Shown here: in pieces, positions 42,410-51,114 of the stretch | Layout of the letters: each line of letters begins with the position of its first letter | Position numbering within the stretch: position 1 is the first letter of the stretch | Assembly (NCBI GenBank): GCA_026417555.1 | Contig: JAOADA010000006.1 | Coordinates: 1 to 64,000 of the forward strand | Origin: Brevinematales bacterium | Lineage (GTDB): Bacteria > Spirochaetota > Brevinematia > Brevinematales > Thermospiraceae | Reading direction: 5' to 3' | Length of the DNA: 64,000 nt | Program-made: the position numbers and the translations under genes | The notes under the pieces: model-generated | The model's database searches: none | What the model saw: only the letters and a program-made list of their open reading frames with translations | Told to the model about the DNA's origin: nothing

Positions 42410-43540
42410 CTAAAACACACATTGGACTTCACCCACAAGAATAGGCAACGGAGAGGCTCCTGGTATCGTTCCAAGTTCTTCTGTATAATACGTTATATGC
42501 GTCTTCACAAAAGGAAAATCAAGCCCTACCCCAAGCGTAGGATACCCTTTGTAAAGCCCTGCCCGAAGAAGAAGAAAACCAATCATCCTTCCTTCCACTC
42601 CAAATCGTGTCTTGAGCCACCCGTTTTCCCGCCAGTCAGTGATATTGACCATATCGGCATACAAGGCCACATTCCCCACGAAGTACTGAGAGAAGATACT
42701 CCCCAACTGATAACTGACCCCTACATCCAGAGATGGCCACCACGTGGTAATACCCACCTCGTTTGAAACCACCTTAAAATGAGCATCGTACTTCACCCAT
42801 TGAAAACTCGTCGTAAACCAATCCCTCACTACAAAACCAACCCGCCATTTGTCCTGCTTGTAGAGAAGCCCCACATCTGAGCCAATCGCCTGCCCCATCA
42901 AAAAACCATCCTGAAATGAGAAAAGGGCATTCACTTTGTCTATCAGTTCGAGAACAGAGAGTCTCGGATTCACATACTGCAAACGATTGAGAATCTTAAT
43001 GGCTATGCCCGCATACAGCCTTCCATGCCGTGGAAGAATGCCAATATCTGGCACACTAAACCCAGCCCCCATCTGAATCCCCATATCGAGATAACTTGCC
43101 CATTCAAAATAGGGCAAAATCGGCGAGGCCTTTTGCTTCACAAAAGTGCGAAAATCATTAAACAGCACCATCCCCACATTGTTCCCTAAATACCCCAGGT
43201 AGAAAGGCCCAATCACGGAAGCATAAAGGGCAAGAGAAGAAAGTTTCTTCCACTGATCCGACGAGAGCGTTGCAAGATCATAGGCATTCTTTGAGAGATG
43301 CTGATACACCTCATACATATCAACAAGCGAAAGATTTGCCCCTCCTCCTCCTGTGCCAAGCAGAAAACGCCTTTCTCCCCTCACAGCATACACCGCGGGG
43401 TTCATAAAGAGAAGTCCTGTCTTATCCTCCGCAGCCACCCCTGCTCCCCCTGTTGCCAAGACATCCGTCGGAAGACGAAGCTTCCACTCCACCGCCCAGA
43501 GTGAGGAAAACATCCCCACCCACACAAGAAACCACTTCAT
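42410..43540 (-). CDS. PorV/FadL-like outer-membrane beta-barrel protein
   Basis: 376 residues with signal peptide (about 1-16, FLVWVGMFSSLWA). TGGAGVAAEDKTGLLFMNPAVYA (31-53) is the N-terminal hatch-like pattern of PorV/UPF0164-type barrels common in spirochaetes and Bacteroidetes. Amphipathic strands follow, ending QCVF with terminal Phe. Function may be transport or an assembly scaffold; not known. It lies 9 bases after the TPR lipoprotein gene and is probably its partner. Confidence 0.72.
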   Translation of the reverse strand: MKWFLVWVGMFSSLWAVEWKLRLPTDVLATGGAGVAAEDKTGLLFMNPAVYAVRGERRFLLGTGGGGANLSLVDMYEVYQHLSKNAYDLATLSSDQWKKLSSLALYASVIGPFYLGYLGNNVGMVLFNDFRTFVKQKASPILPYFEWASYLDMGIQMGAGFSVPDIGILPRHGRLYAGIAIKILNRLQYVNPRLSVLELIDKVNALFSFQDGFLMGQAIGSDVGLLYKQDKWRVGFVVRDWFTTSFQWVKYDAHFKVVSNEVGITTWWPSLDVGVSYQLGSIFSQYFVGNVALYADMVNITDWRENGWLKTRFGVEGRMIGFLLLRAGLYKGYPTLGVGLDFPFVKTHITYYTEELGTIPGASPLPILVGEVQCVF

Positions 43541-43549
43541 GCCCCCCTC

Positions 43550-44515
43550 CTACAAACCAAAATAATTACTGATTGCATCTAGTCCCCCAACTAAATCAGG
43601 AAAGGCATTGGTAACCTCATGCCAGTTTGTTATCCCTGCCTGAGCCAAATCATTGGTAAAAGCTGTGTATCCGGCGGGATTTTGAGGATATCCCCCTTGA
43701 ACAATAAGATTGGTGACCTGATCAGGATTATTGGTCCCAAGGAGATTGGTAGCTGAGGCACTCATAGCCAAAATCTCTTCGACAGAAGACCGAATCGCCG
43801 AAAAACCCTCCGTCAAAGAACCAAACAAATTCTTGGTTTGCTCACTCACCAATTGCCCCATAATGTTGGATAGGCTCACATCACTGTAACTGAGAAGGAC
43901 AAGAATGGTGGCACGCCGTTTCTGGAAAACTATCCCAGCCTGAGCAAGATCAACAAACGAGCGGTTTGTGGTATTGTTATCGACGGTGAAGTCCTTGTTC
44001 AGGATAAAAAGATCCTTGGTATCATTTTCCACATTTCCATTCCCATTACTATCAAGCTCAAGAAACACGGCATACAGATTTCCTACCAAAAAAAACACCG
44101 TATTCACCTGGACATCATTGGAAGCAAGCCCTTTTGCCCCACCGGATATAATCTTGAGCATATTTCTACATACCGTTCCTGCAGCCCTGTACAGTCCATT
44201 CCGAGAAATACGCGTACTGTCTTTTTTCACAATGGCAAGAATCACATTGGTATAAGGTACTTCACGGTAAAGGGCTGCCGTAGCCTGCCCCTCCAGGGCT
44301 TTGGCATTCTCAGGCTCGAGATCCACCGCACGGCTATAGACCTCATACGCCTTGTCGTACTCCATATTCTGAATATAGTATTCCCCCAGCCCAAGGAGAT
44401 AATCTACATTGGTCTCTTGAGAAACATCAGTAGTATTAAAGACACTGAAGACATTGCACCCGCTCAAAAGAAGAACAAGCCCTATCCCCCATGCTTTTTT
44501 TCTCACCTCTCTCAT
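43550..44515 (-). CDS. TPR-containing lipoprotein
   Basis: 321 residues with a lipoprotein signal ending LLSGC (Cys20). A TPR unit (VDYLLGLGEYYIQNMEYDKA, YEVYSRAVDLEPENAKALEGQ) spans about 38-85. An acidic Asn-rich loop LDSNGNGNVENDTKD (near 155) resembles an EF-hand/dockerin calcium loop. The C-terminal half is helical and Asn/Thr-rich. Outer-membrane-attached, function unknown. Co-transcribed with the PorV-like barrel gene. Confidence 0.75.
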   Translation of the reverse strand: MREVRKKAWGIGLVLLLSGCNVFSVFNTTDVSQETNVDYLLGLGEYYIQNMEYDKAYEVYSRAVDLEPENAKALEGQATAALYREVPYTNVILAIVKKDSTRISRNGLYRAAGTVCRNMLKIISGGAKGLASNDVQVNTVFFLVGNLYAVFLELDSNGNGNVENDTKDLFILNKDFTVDNNTTNRSFVDLAQAGIVFQKRRATILVLLSYSDVSLSNIMGQLVSEQTKNLFGSLTEGFSAIRSSVEEILAMSASATNLLGTNNPDQVTNLIVQGGYPQNPAGYTAFTNDLAQAGITNWHEVTNAFPDLVGGLDAISNYFGL

Positions 44516-44674
44516 ACACGATCCTCCCTTCTTTAATCATACGACAAGATCCCTCTCAAAGTGAAGTTTTCTCTTCAAGACAAAGATGAAAACATAGTTC
44601 CCCTTCTTTTCTTGGTCCTCTAGCGTTCTGTTTCTCTCACTCCTGAGGAGGAAAACACATGTTTTTTTGTTTAC

Positions 44675-44703
44675 ATGATAACACGCAAAAAAGAAAAAGT
44701 CAA
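44675..44703 (-). promoter_or_regulatory. Promoter of the TPR lipoprotein operon
   Basis: Minus-strand -35 TTGACT (44698-44703), 17-bp spacer, -10 TATCAT (44675-44680). This leaves an unusually long leader of about 150 bases. Confidence 0.65.
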
Positions 44704-44718
44704 ACGCCCCCAGAATCA

Positions 44719-44756
44719 AAAAAGGTAGGGCCGTCTCACCTCCAGAGACGACCCCA
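44719..44756 (-). terminator. Terminator of ppdK
   Basis: Inverted repeat CGTCTC (44732-44737)/GAGACG (44745-44750), extended by GGG (44728-44730)/CCC (44752-44754). On the minus strand it is followed by a six-T run, just after the ppdK stop. It also sits directly upstream of the promoter at 44675-44703. Confidence 0.8.
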
Positions 44757-44762
44757 CGCTTT

Positions 44763-47465
44763 TCACTTTTCCTTTGCGCGTTTCTCTTCTATCACTGCCT
44801 GCGCTGCAGCAAGTCGGGCAATAGGGACCCGGAACGGCGAACACGACACATAATCCATCCCTACCCTATGACAGAACTTCACTGAAGCCGCATCCCCACC
44901 ATGTTCCCCACAGATACCGATCTTGAGATTTGGGCGAGTGGAACGTCCCTTTTCGATAGCCCATTTCACCAGCATACCCACCCCTTCTTGATCAAGAGAC
45001 TGGAAGGGATCAGCTTTGAAAATCCCTGTTTTCTTTTCGTCTACATAATCTGGGAGAAAACGTCCCGCATCATCACGTGAAAGCCCCATGGTCATCTGGG
45101 TGAGATCATTCGTTCCAAAGGAGAAGAATTCTGCTCTTTCTGCAATCTTGTCAGCAAGAAGGGCTGCCCGAGGAACCTCAATCATTGTTCCTACCTTGTA
45201 CTCTATCTTCATTTTGTTTTCCTCAAGAACCTTGTCAGCCACCTCTCGGATACGTTTCTCCAGAATCTCAAACTCCTTCTTGTCCATCACAAGAGGAACC
45301 ATAATCTCAGGAAATACCTTGACTCCCTGTTTGGAACACTCACAGGCCGCTTCCATGATAGCCCTCACCTGCATATCCTGGATCTCCGGATACGTAATAG
45401 CAAGACGGCATCCACGATGACCAAGCATAGGGTTGGCTTCCTCAAGTTGGGCCACCCTTTGACGGATCTTGTCCACAGGCACCTTGAGTTTTTGGGCAAG
45501 AACCTCTTGGCCATTCCAGCCATGAGGAACAAACTCATGAAGGGGAGGATCAATGAGACGAATGGTCACAGGTTTTCCATCCATGGCCTTAAAAATACCT
45601 ATGAAGTCATTGCGTTGGAAGGGCAAAAGTTTCTCCAAAGCCTTGACTCTCTGTTCATAGGTATCAGCAATAATCATACTCTGGATAGCCAAACGGCGCT
45701 CTTCTGTATCAAAAAACATATGCTCCGTGCGACAAAGTCCAATCCCTTCTGCCCCCATTTCAATAGCATTCTCAGCATCATAGGGGGTATCGGCATTCGT
45801 GCGAACCCGAAGTCGACGGATCTCATCAGCCCACTTCATCAAGGTATAATATTGTTCGGGTGGAGTCGGTTTGATGAGTTTCATAGCACCCTTGAAAACC
45901 TCTCCAGTACTTCCATTGAGGGTTATCTCATCTCCCTTCTTCACCACAATATCACCTACTCGAAACTCTTCTTTGGTGTAGTCAATCTCCATCTTTTCAC
46001 ACCCGACAATACAACATTTTCCCCATCCTCTGGCCACCACAGCAGCATGAGATGTCTTTCCTCCCGTCGAGGTCAGGATACCCTGGGCAGCATGCATTCC
46101 GCCAACATCCTCAGGGCTTGTTTCTCTTCTCACAAGAATCACTTTCTCACCTTTCGCAGCCCATTCTTCAGCCTCTTTGGCCGTGAAGACAACCCGTCCC
46201 GTAGCGGCCCCAGGTACGGCATCAATCCCTTGGACAATAAAGTTTTTCTTGAGTTCTTCTTTCTGCGACGGATCAATAATAGGATAGAAGAGTCCCTCAA
46301 TATCCTGAGGACGGATACGCATGAGAGCATCCTCTTTGGTGATAAGACCTTCGTTCACCATGTCTACGGCTATCTTGAAGGCTGCCATTGGAGTACGCTT
46401 ACCACTCCGACACTGAAGCATGTAGAGTTTTCCTTCTTCTACAGTGAATTCCAGGTCTTGCATGTCCTTGTAATGGGTCTCAAGAATCTTGCGTACCTCT
46501 ACCAGCTGCTTGTAAGCTTCGGGCATGGTTCTTTCAAATTCCGAGAGCTTGAGAGGTGTACGAATACCTGCCACCACGTCTTCTCCCTGTGCATTGGGAA
46601 GAAAATCCCCATAGAAGACGTTTTCTCCACTACTTGGATCACGGGTAAAACACACACCCGTCCCACTGGTATCTCCTTTGTTCCCAAAGACCATCTGCAC
46701 AACATTGACGGCTGTCCCCCGAATCCCCGTAATCTTTTCGACCTTCCGGTAGGTCACCGCTTTGTCCGCCATCCAGGAATCAAACACTGCCCGGATAGCC
46801 CCCCACAACTGCTCATGAGGATCCTGGGGAAAATCTTTTTTCACATGGTGTTTGTAGATCTCTTTAAACTCTTTGATAAGTTCCTCAAGTTCTTCTTCAT
46901 TCACATCGGTATCCTGAACCTTCTGCCCCCGAGGAATACCAAGGCGTTTGCGCGTTTTTGCCTCTTTGATATGATCAAAAGCTTCATCAAACTCCTCTCG
47001 CGGTACCCCCATGGCAATCGACCCATACATCATAATAAATCGGCGGTAGGCATCCAGGGCAAAACGGCGATTGCCTGTTTTCCTTGCAAGCCCCTCCACT
47101 GATTTGTCATTTAACCCAAGATTAAGGATAGTCTCCATCATACCTGGCATAGAAATAGGGGCTCCCGACCGTACCGATACCAGAAGAGGATCTTCGGGAT
47201 CACCCAGCTTCTTGCCCACCAGATTCTCTAGACGCTTGAGGTGTTCTTCAACCTCTTCCTTCAGTCCATCGGGATACTGTCGGTTGTTTTTATAGTAGAG
47301 TTCACACACCTCTGTGGTAATTGTAAATCCTGCCGGCACAGGTAGTCCAATACTTGTCATCTCAGCAAGACCGGCTCCCTTCCCTCCTAAAAGGTCTTTC
47401 ATTTTACCATTACCCTCTGCCTTACCGGCACCAAAAAAGTACACATATTTCGGTTTCTCAGCCAT
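44763..47465 (-). CDS. ppdK: Pyruvate, phosphate dikinase
   Basis: Interconverts pyruvate + ATP + Pi and PEP + AMP + PPi; in anaerobes it often works glycolytically. It has 900 residues: an N-terminal ATP-grasp domain (KDLLGGKGAGLAEM, 22-35), the swivelling phosphohistidine domain with GGKTSHAAVVARGWGK (catalytic His near 457), and the C-terminal PEP/pyruvate barrel (EGIGLCRTEHMFF; GHRGCRLAI; FSFGTNDLTQM; CGEHGGD). PEP synthase is excluded by these PPDK-type motifs. Monocistronic with clear promoter and terminator. Confidence 0.97.
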   Translation of the reverse strand: MAEKPKYVYFFGAGKAEGNGKMKDLLGGKGAGLAEMTSIGLPVPAGFTITTEVCELYYKNNRQYPDGLKEEVEEHLKRLENLVGKKLGDPEDPLLVSVRSGAPISMPGMMETILNLGLNDKSVEGLARKTGNRRFALDAYRRFIMMYGSIAMGVPREEFDEAFDHIKEAKTRKRLGIPRGQKVQDTDVNEEELEELIKEFKEIYKHHVKKDFPQDPHEQLWGAIRAVFDSWMADKAVTYRKVEKITGIRGTAVNVVQMVFGNKGDTSGTGVCFTRDPSSGENVFYGDFLPNAQGEDVVAGIRTPLKLSEFERTMPEAYKQLVEVRKILETHYKDMQDLEFTVEEGKLYMLQCRSGKRTPMAAFKIAVDMVNEGLITKEDALMRIRPQDIEGLFYPIIDPSQKEELKKNFIVQGIDAVPGAATGRVVFTAKEAEEWAAKGEKVILVRRETSPEDVGGMHAAQGILTSTGGKTSHAAVVARGWGKCCIVGCEKMEIDYTKEEFRVGDIVVKKGDEITLNGSTGEVFKGAMKLIKPTPPEQYYTLMKWADEIRRLRVRTNADTPYDAENAIEMGAEGIGLCRTEHMFFDTEERRLAIQSMIIADTYEQRVKALEKLLPFQRNDFIGIFKAMDGKPVTIRLIDPPLHEFVPHGWNGQEVLAQKLKVPVDKIRQRVAQLEEANPMLGHRGCRLAITYPEIQDMQVRAIMEAACECSKQGVKVFPEIMVPLVMDKKEFEILEKRIREVADKVLEENKMKIEYKVGTMIEVPRAALLADKIAERAEFFSFGTNDLTQMTMGLSRDDAGRFLPDYVDEKKTGIFKADPFQSLDQEGVGMLVKWAIEKGRSTRPNLKIGICGEHGGDAASVKFCHRVGMDYVSCSPFRVPIARLAAAQAVIEEKRAKEK

Positions 47466-47531
47466 ACTATCCTCCCTCTATCTGATTTTCAACTTTTTCC
47501 CATTTTTCCCACAACAAAAACCCACGCTCTC

Positions 47532-47559
47532 ATTATACACCATTTTTGTTTTTTTGCAA
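47532..47559 (-). promoter_or_regulatory. Promoter of ppdK
   Basis: Minus-strand -35 TTGCAA (47554-47559), 16-bp spacer, -10 TATAAT (47532-47537). Confidence 0.75.
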
Positions 47560-47689
47560 GGGGTTTTGAAGAAAAATGTTCCCCTTCTGAAAACATCCCC
47601 AAAAAACATACCCCCTCGTATCTTTCTGATTTCTTCTTTGCAGGTTGTATGCTCTTGTTGTTCAAAAAGAGGTGCTGAAAGTGACCAAA

Positions 47690-47714
47690 CACAAAAAATA
47701 TCCCCGAGGGGTAT
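47690..47714 (-). terminator. Probable terminator of the STAS-thiE operon
   Basis: On the minus strand AATACCC-CTCG-GGGaTATT forms a hairpin with one bulged A followed by a T-run. It lies about 155 bases past the thiE stop. Confidence 0.45.
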
Positions 47715-47867
47715 TCAAAAACACTCCAAACTTATCCCCTAAAAAGAAGAGACATCTTTGCTGTGTGAGAAAAAGAAAGGGCTCTCTGGGCAAAAAAGGA
47801 GAGAATACACACAAGATTCTTATTCTTTGAGAGATTTTTGCAACATGTGGAGGGTTCTCTTGTTCCC

Positions 47868-48512
47868 CTATTGAAAAGTATGATAGTGTTGCATGCGATG
47901 TACCAGGGAACGGACCTTTTCGGTTACATTTTTCGCTTGGGTAATTTCTGTTACAAGGCAGACTGTACGTGCCCCACGCTTCAGGACTTCGCCAATATTA
48001 TGCTCCTTAATCCCTCCAATAGCCACAAAAGAAAGAGGGATATGCTTCACCACATAATCCAAATAAGAAAGACCAACAGGTCCTTCCGGATGTATCTTTG
48101 TCTGGGTAGGGAAAAGAGGCCCCACACCAATATAATCTACTACCCCAGATTCAAAAGCTTTCTGGGCTTGCTCGGCACTATGGGTAGAGAGTCCAAGAAG
48201 TTTCTCTGGTCCAAGAAGTTGCCGAACAACAGAAACAGGGAGATCCTCCTGCCCTATATGTACTCCATCCGCCCCACAGGCAAGGGCAAGATCTACCCAA
48301 TCATTCACGAGAAACACTACGCCGGCTTCTCTCGTCATCTGACGTAATACAACACATTCTTCATACTGAACTCGCCTGGGTTTATCTTCTTTTTCTCGAT
48401 ACTGAAGAATACGAATCCCACCCGCAATCATGTCTCTCGCTACCTCAAGAACCGATCTCCCCCCACATAGTTTCTCTGTCACAATACCGTAAATACCCTC
48501 AGGAAGTTTCAT
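47868..48512 (-). CDS. thiE: Thiamine-phosphate synthase
   Basis: Joins HMP-pyrophosphate and thiazole phosphate to make thiamine phosphate. It has 214 residues. GIRILQYREKEDKP (33-46), FLVNDWVDLALACGADGVHIGQEDLP, LLGLSTHS, DYIGVGPLFPTQTK and AIGGI are diagnostic. No other thiamine gene is present in the window. It overlaps the membrane-protein gene upstream. Confidence 0.94.
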   Translation of the reverse strand: MKLPEGIYGIVTEKLCGGRSVLEVARDMIAGGIRILQYREKEDKPRRVQYEECVVLRQMTREAGVVFLVNDWVDLALACGADGVHIGQEDLPVSVVRQLLGPEKLLGLSTHSAEQAQKAFESGVVDYIGVGPLFPTQTKIHPEGPVGLSYLDYVVKHIPLSFVAIGGIKEHNIGEVLKRGARTVCLVTEITQAKNVTEKVRSLVHRMQHYHTFQ

Positions 48513-48954
48513 GTCTCACCTCCATCGCTATCTGACAATGATGGGCTATTTCTTTCAGTTGGGCATACTCCTTCTCTTGGATAATCCCAACCACACACGG
48601 GGATCCCTTGAGCTCAATCCCAAAAAGATAAGAAAAAGACCTCTTCCCCCGCCAGTCTTTTTGCTCCACATACCAGAAAAGAAACTTTACATCCTGAAAT
48701 GACCATCGTTCCGTTTTCACAAAAACTCGACGAGAAACCCAAAGACGAACAGGATCTACCACCCAAACGGGGGTACTCCACACACTCCAGAGCTCAAGAC
48801 AAAAAATGATCCCCCATCCTATTCCCGCCACCGGAGAAAAAGACACCTCTTTGGCATACCACACCCCCATCACGATGACGAGAAGAATGAGCGCCCCCCA
48901 TCCTATCTGCCGTATCCATATCCCCCGAGGATATACCCAGATATTCAAGAACAT
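48499..48954 (-). CDS. Unknown two-helix membrane protein
   Basis: 151 residues. Two adjacent membrane helices (about 15-34 and 41-62) are followed by a soluble part (70-151) with RLWVSRRVFVKTERWSFQDVKFLFW, reminiscent of small PH-like membrane proteins. No family assigned. It overlaps the STAS gene by 10 bases and thiE by 14, so the three are translationally coupled. Confidence 0.7.
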   Translation of the reverse strand: MFLNIWVYPRGIWIRQIGWGALILLVIVMGVWYAKEVSFSPVAGIGWGIIFCLELWSVWSTPVWVVDPVRLWVSRRVFVKTERWSFQDVKFLFWYVEQKDWRGKRSFSYLFGIELKGSPCVVGIIQEKEYAQLKEIAHHCQIAMEVRHETS

Positions 48955-49280
48955 TTTTGGATAGCTTCATCCTCCGAGCCACAGATATCAAAAAACGCTC
49001 GAAGACGGCTAATATCAAGCACCTTGAGAATCGTCTCTTGTGGATTAACCAGGGCAAGCTTCCCCCCTTTTTTGGTTACCGTCGTACGGGCATAAACGAG
49101 AACCCCTATCCCTGAACTATCAATATAAGGGGTTTTTTCAAGGTTAAAAACCAGATTATAAATTCCTTTTCCAAAAATATCGTCCAATGTCTGCCGGAAC
49201 TTCCCCGCATGGTAGAGATCAAGGTCCCCCCAGAGGCGGATCACCATCACACTTCCTTTCTGTTCGGTTCCGATTTCCAT
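48945..49280 (-). CDS. STAS-domain anti-sigma factor antagonist-like protein
   Basis: 111-residue single STAS domain. GSVMVIRLWGDLDLYHAGKF and the phosphorylation site TPYIDSSGIGVLVYA (Ser near 58) match SpoIIAA/RsbV-type antagonists, which bind an anti-sigma kinase when dephosphorylated. No RsbW-like kinase or PP2C phosphatase lies in the window, so the partner is elsewhere. SD GGAGGAG precedes ATG 49280; it has its own promoter. Confidence 0.9.
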   Translation of the reverse strand: MEIGTEQKGSVMVIRLWGDLDLYHAGKFRQTLDDIFGKGIYNLVFNLEKTPYIDSSGIGVLVYARTTVTKKGGKLALVNPQETILKVLDISRLRAFFDICGSEDEAIQKCS

Positions 49281-49301
49281 GAGTCTCCTCCATACGTGTA
49301 T

Positions 49302-49330
49302 ATTTTATCTTTTTTGGATGGATTTGTCAA
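49302..49330 (-). promoter_or_regulatory. Promoter of the STAS operon
   Basis: Minus-strand -35 TTGACA (49325-49330), 17-bp spacer, -10 TAAAAT (49302-49307). Confidence 0.8.
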
Positions 49331-49383
49331 GAAAAAATGTTTGCTTTTTCAGGGATATTTCAGTCAACCACAAAAGAAAAAAG

Positions 49384-49412
49384 TTGACTTATTCCGCCCT
49401 TTGCTTTATACT
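49384..49412 (+). promoter_or_regulatory. Promoter of the biotin operon
   Basis: -35 TTGACT (49384-49389), 17-bp spacer, -10 TATACT (49407-49412). The leader to bioB is only about 15 bases. No long inverted repeat typical of a BirA operator was seen. Confidence 0.8.
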
Positions 49413-49433
49413 TATCTTTCAGGGAGGGTGGTC

Positions 49434-50390
49434 ATGAGAGAGGTTTCACTTCTCAAAAAACGTATCCTCAGCGGTGGAGAAATTTCTTTTGAAGAGGCTC
49501 TCGAACTCTACAAGGTTGAGTCAGAAAGCCTTTTTGCCGCCGCCCATGAGATCCGCCACGTTTTTTGTGGAAAGAGAGCTGATCTCTGTGCTATCCTTAA
49601 CGCCAAGAGTGGTGGTTGTGAGGAGAACTGTGCCTACTGCGCCCAGTCAAAACATTTTTTCACCGGCATCCAAGAATACCCTCTCATCGATGCCAAAACG
49701 GCTTTATCACGGGCCAAAGAATACGAGAAAGCAGGTGTCCACCGTTTCTCCCTTGTCACCAGCGGACGATCCCTTGGGGAAAAAGATTTTGAAAACATCC
49801 TTTCTCTCTATCATCTCCTTCGAAAAGAAACCACTCTCTCCCTTTGTGCCTCCCTTGGGACCCTTTCGTATGAACATCTCCGAGCCCTTCGGCAAGTTGG
49901 GGTGAGTCGTTATCACCACAATCTCGAAACAGGACCAGCCTATTTTTCTTCCATCTGTTCCACTCATACCTTTGACGATCGAGTACGCACCATCGAGGCT
50001 TCTCTTTTGGCTGGTCTTGAGGTGTGCAGTGGAGGGATCTTTGGTTTAGGGGAACGTCGAGAGGATAGGCTTGAGATGGCCTTTGTTCTCCGTTCCCTCC
50101 GAGTAACCTCTGTCCCTCTCAATATCCTTGTCCCCATCAAGGGAACCCCTCTTGAGCATCAACCTCCTCTCCCAGAAGAAGAGGTTTACCGCACCATGGC
50201 TATCTACCGTTTTATCCTCCCACACGCTTCTTTGCGATTTGCTGGTGGGAAAGAACGTCTTGGTCCAGGGTACGGAAAAGCCTACACGGTGGGAATAAAT
50301 GCTTCCCTTGTCGGAAACCTTCTCACCACCCCAGGTACTGCTATTCACCAGGAAAAACATCTTATACAAAAGGCTGGTTTGGAGGTATAG
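49434..50390 (+). CDS. bioB: Biotin synthase
   Basis: Radical SAM enzyme inserting sulphur into dethiobiotin. It has 318 residues from ATG 49434 (SD GGGAGGG); the longer frame from 49209 would cross the promoter. The 4Fe-4S cysteines are Cys62, Cys66 and Cys69 (CEENCAYC). HNLETGPAYFSSICSTHTFDDR, CSGGIFGLGE and NILVPIKGTPLE follow, and the 2Fe-2S ligand Arg lies in SLRFAGGKE. First gene of the biotin operon. Confidence 0.97.
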   Translation: MREVSLLKKRILSGGEISFEEALELYKVESESLFAAAHEIRHVFCGKRADLCAILNAKSGGCEENCAYCAQSKHFFTGIQEYPLIDAKTALSRAKEYEKAGVHRFSLVTSGRSLGEKDFENILSLYHLLRKETTLSLCASLGTLSYEHLRALRQVGVSRYHHNLETGPAYFSSICSTHTFDDRVRTIEASLLAGLEVCSGGIFGLGERREDRLEMAFVLRSLRVTSVPLNILVPIKGTPLEHQPPLPEEEVYRTMAIYRFILPHASLRFAGGKERLGPGYGKAYTVGINASLVGNLLTTPGTAIHQEKHLIQKAGLEV

Positions 50391-50391
50391 G

Positions 50392-51114
50392 ATGAAAGGT
50401 GTATTTGTCACAGGCACAGGCACAGAGATTGGAAAAACCTTTGTCGCAGCCGGTCTCGTGTATCATCTCCAAAAGCGCGGTTTCCAAGTAGGGTATTTTA
50501 AACCTATAGCCACTGGGGGAATCCGAAAAAAAAATGGACTCTCTTCTCCTGATGTAGAGTATGTGAAACATCTCTGTGGAACACACCTTGCCCATCAAGG
50601 ATACGTATTTGAAGAACCAGTTTCTCCTCACCTCGCCTCCCGAAAAACCCAAATCCCTATTCATCTTGAAAACATTGCCTCTCAGTACCTCTCCCTTTGC
50701 AAGAAATACGATCTTTTGATTGTTGAAGGGGCAGGAGGAGTAGCCGTTCCCATCAATGACACGGGAACCCTTATGACAGAGGTTATGCATACGATAGGAC
50801 TTCCTATCGTATTAGTAGGTTTGGCTGGTTTGGGAACTCTTAACCATACCCTCCTTTCCGTAAACTTTTTGCAACAAAATGGCTTGGATATTCTTTCTAT
50901 TGTCCTCAATAAGGGAGAAAGACAAGAATTAGAACAAGACAATCAAAAGACCCTTGCTTATCTCACGGGAATTCCCGTTGCAGGGATACTTCCCCGAATA
51001 CCTGGGAGAGTCTCCATGCGCAAGATACAATTGGCTATAGAAAACGCTGAGGATATCTTTGTCAGTGTCATAGAACGTATTCTTCATCCAAAGGAAAAAC
51101 ATCATGATAGCTGA
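50392..51114 (+). CDS. bioD: Dethiobiotin synthetase
   Basis: ATP-dependent closure of the ureido ring of dethiobiotin. It has 240 residues from ATG 50392 (SD TTGGAGG spanning the bioB end). P-loop GTGTEIGKT (8-16), YFKPIATGG, EEPVSPHLASRK, and VEGAGGVAVPIN (substrate loop) are all present. It starts one base after the bioB stop and overlaps bioF by 11 bases. Confidence 0.95.
   Translation: MKGVFVTGTGTEIGKTFVAAGLVYHLQKRGFQVGYFKPIATGGIRKKNGLSSPDVEYVKHLCGTHLAHQGYVFEEPVSPHLASRKTQIPIHLENIASQYLSLCKKYDLLIVEGAGGVAVPINDTGTLMTEVMHTIGLPIVLVGLAGLGTLNHTLLSVNFLQQNGLDILSIVLNKGERQELEQDNQKTLAYLTGIPVAGILPRIPGRVSMRKIQLAIENAEDIFVSVIERILHPKEKHHDS

Larger units (their letters stand above)
47466..47867. other. 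Gene-free region between ppdK and thiE
   Basis: Contains the ppdK promoter at its left end and a terminator-like hairpin for thiE (47696-47714). Only short, unconvincing frames are present in the rest. No TPP riboswitch signature was seen, and it would be at the wrong end of thiE. Confidence 0.5.

Noticed and set aside
48513-48955. RsbW-like kinase partner of the STAS protein
   Set aside because: The neighbouring protein has two membrane helices and no HATPase motifs.
49209-49433. Longer bioB start at 49209
   Set aside because: The extension overlaps the divergent STAS gene and both promoters; ATG 49434 has a strong SD and matches family length.
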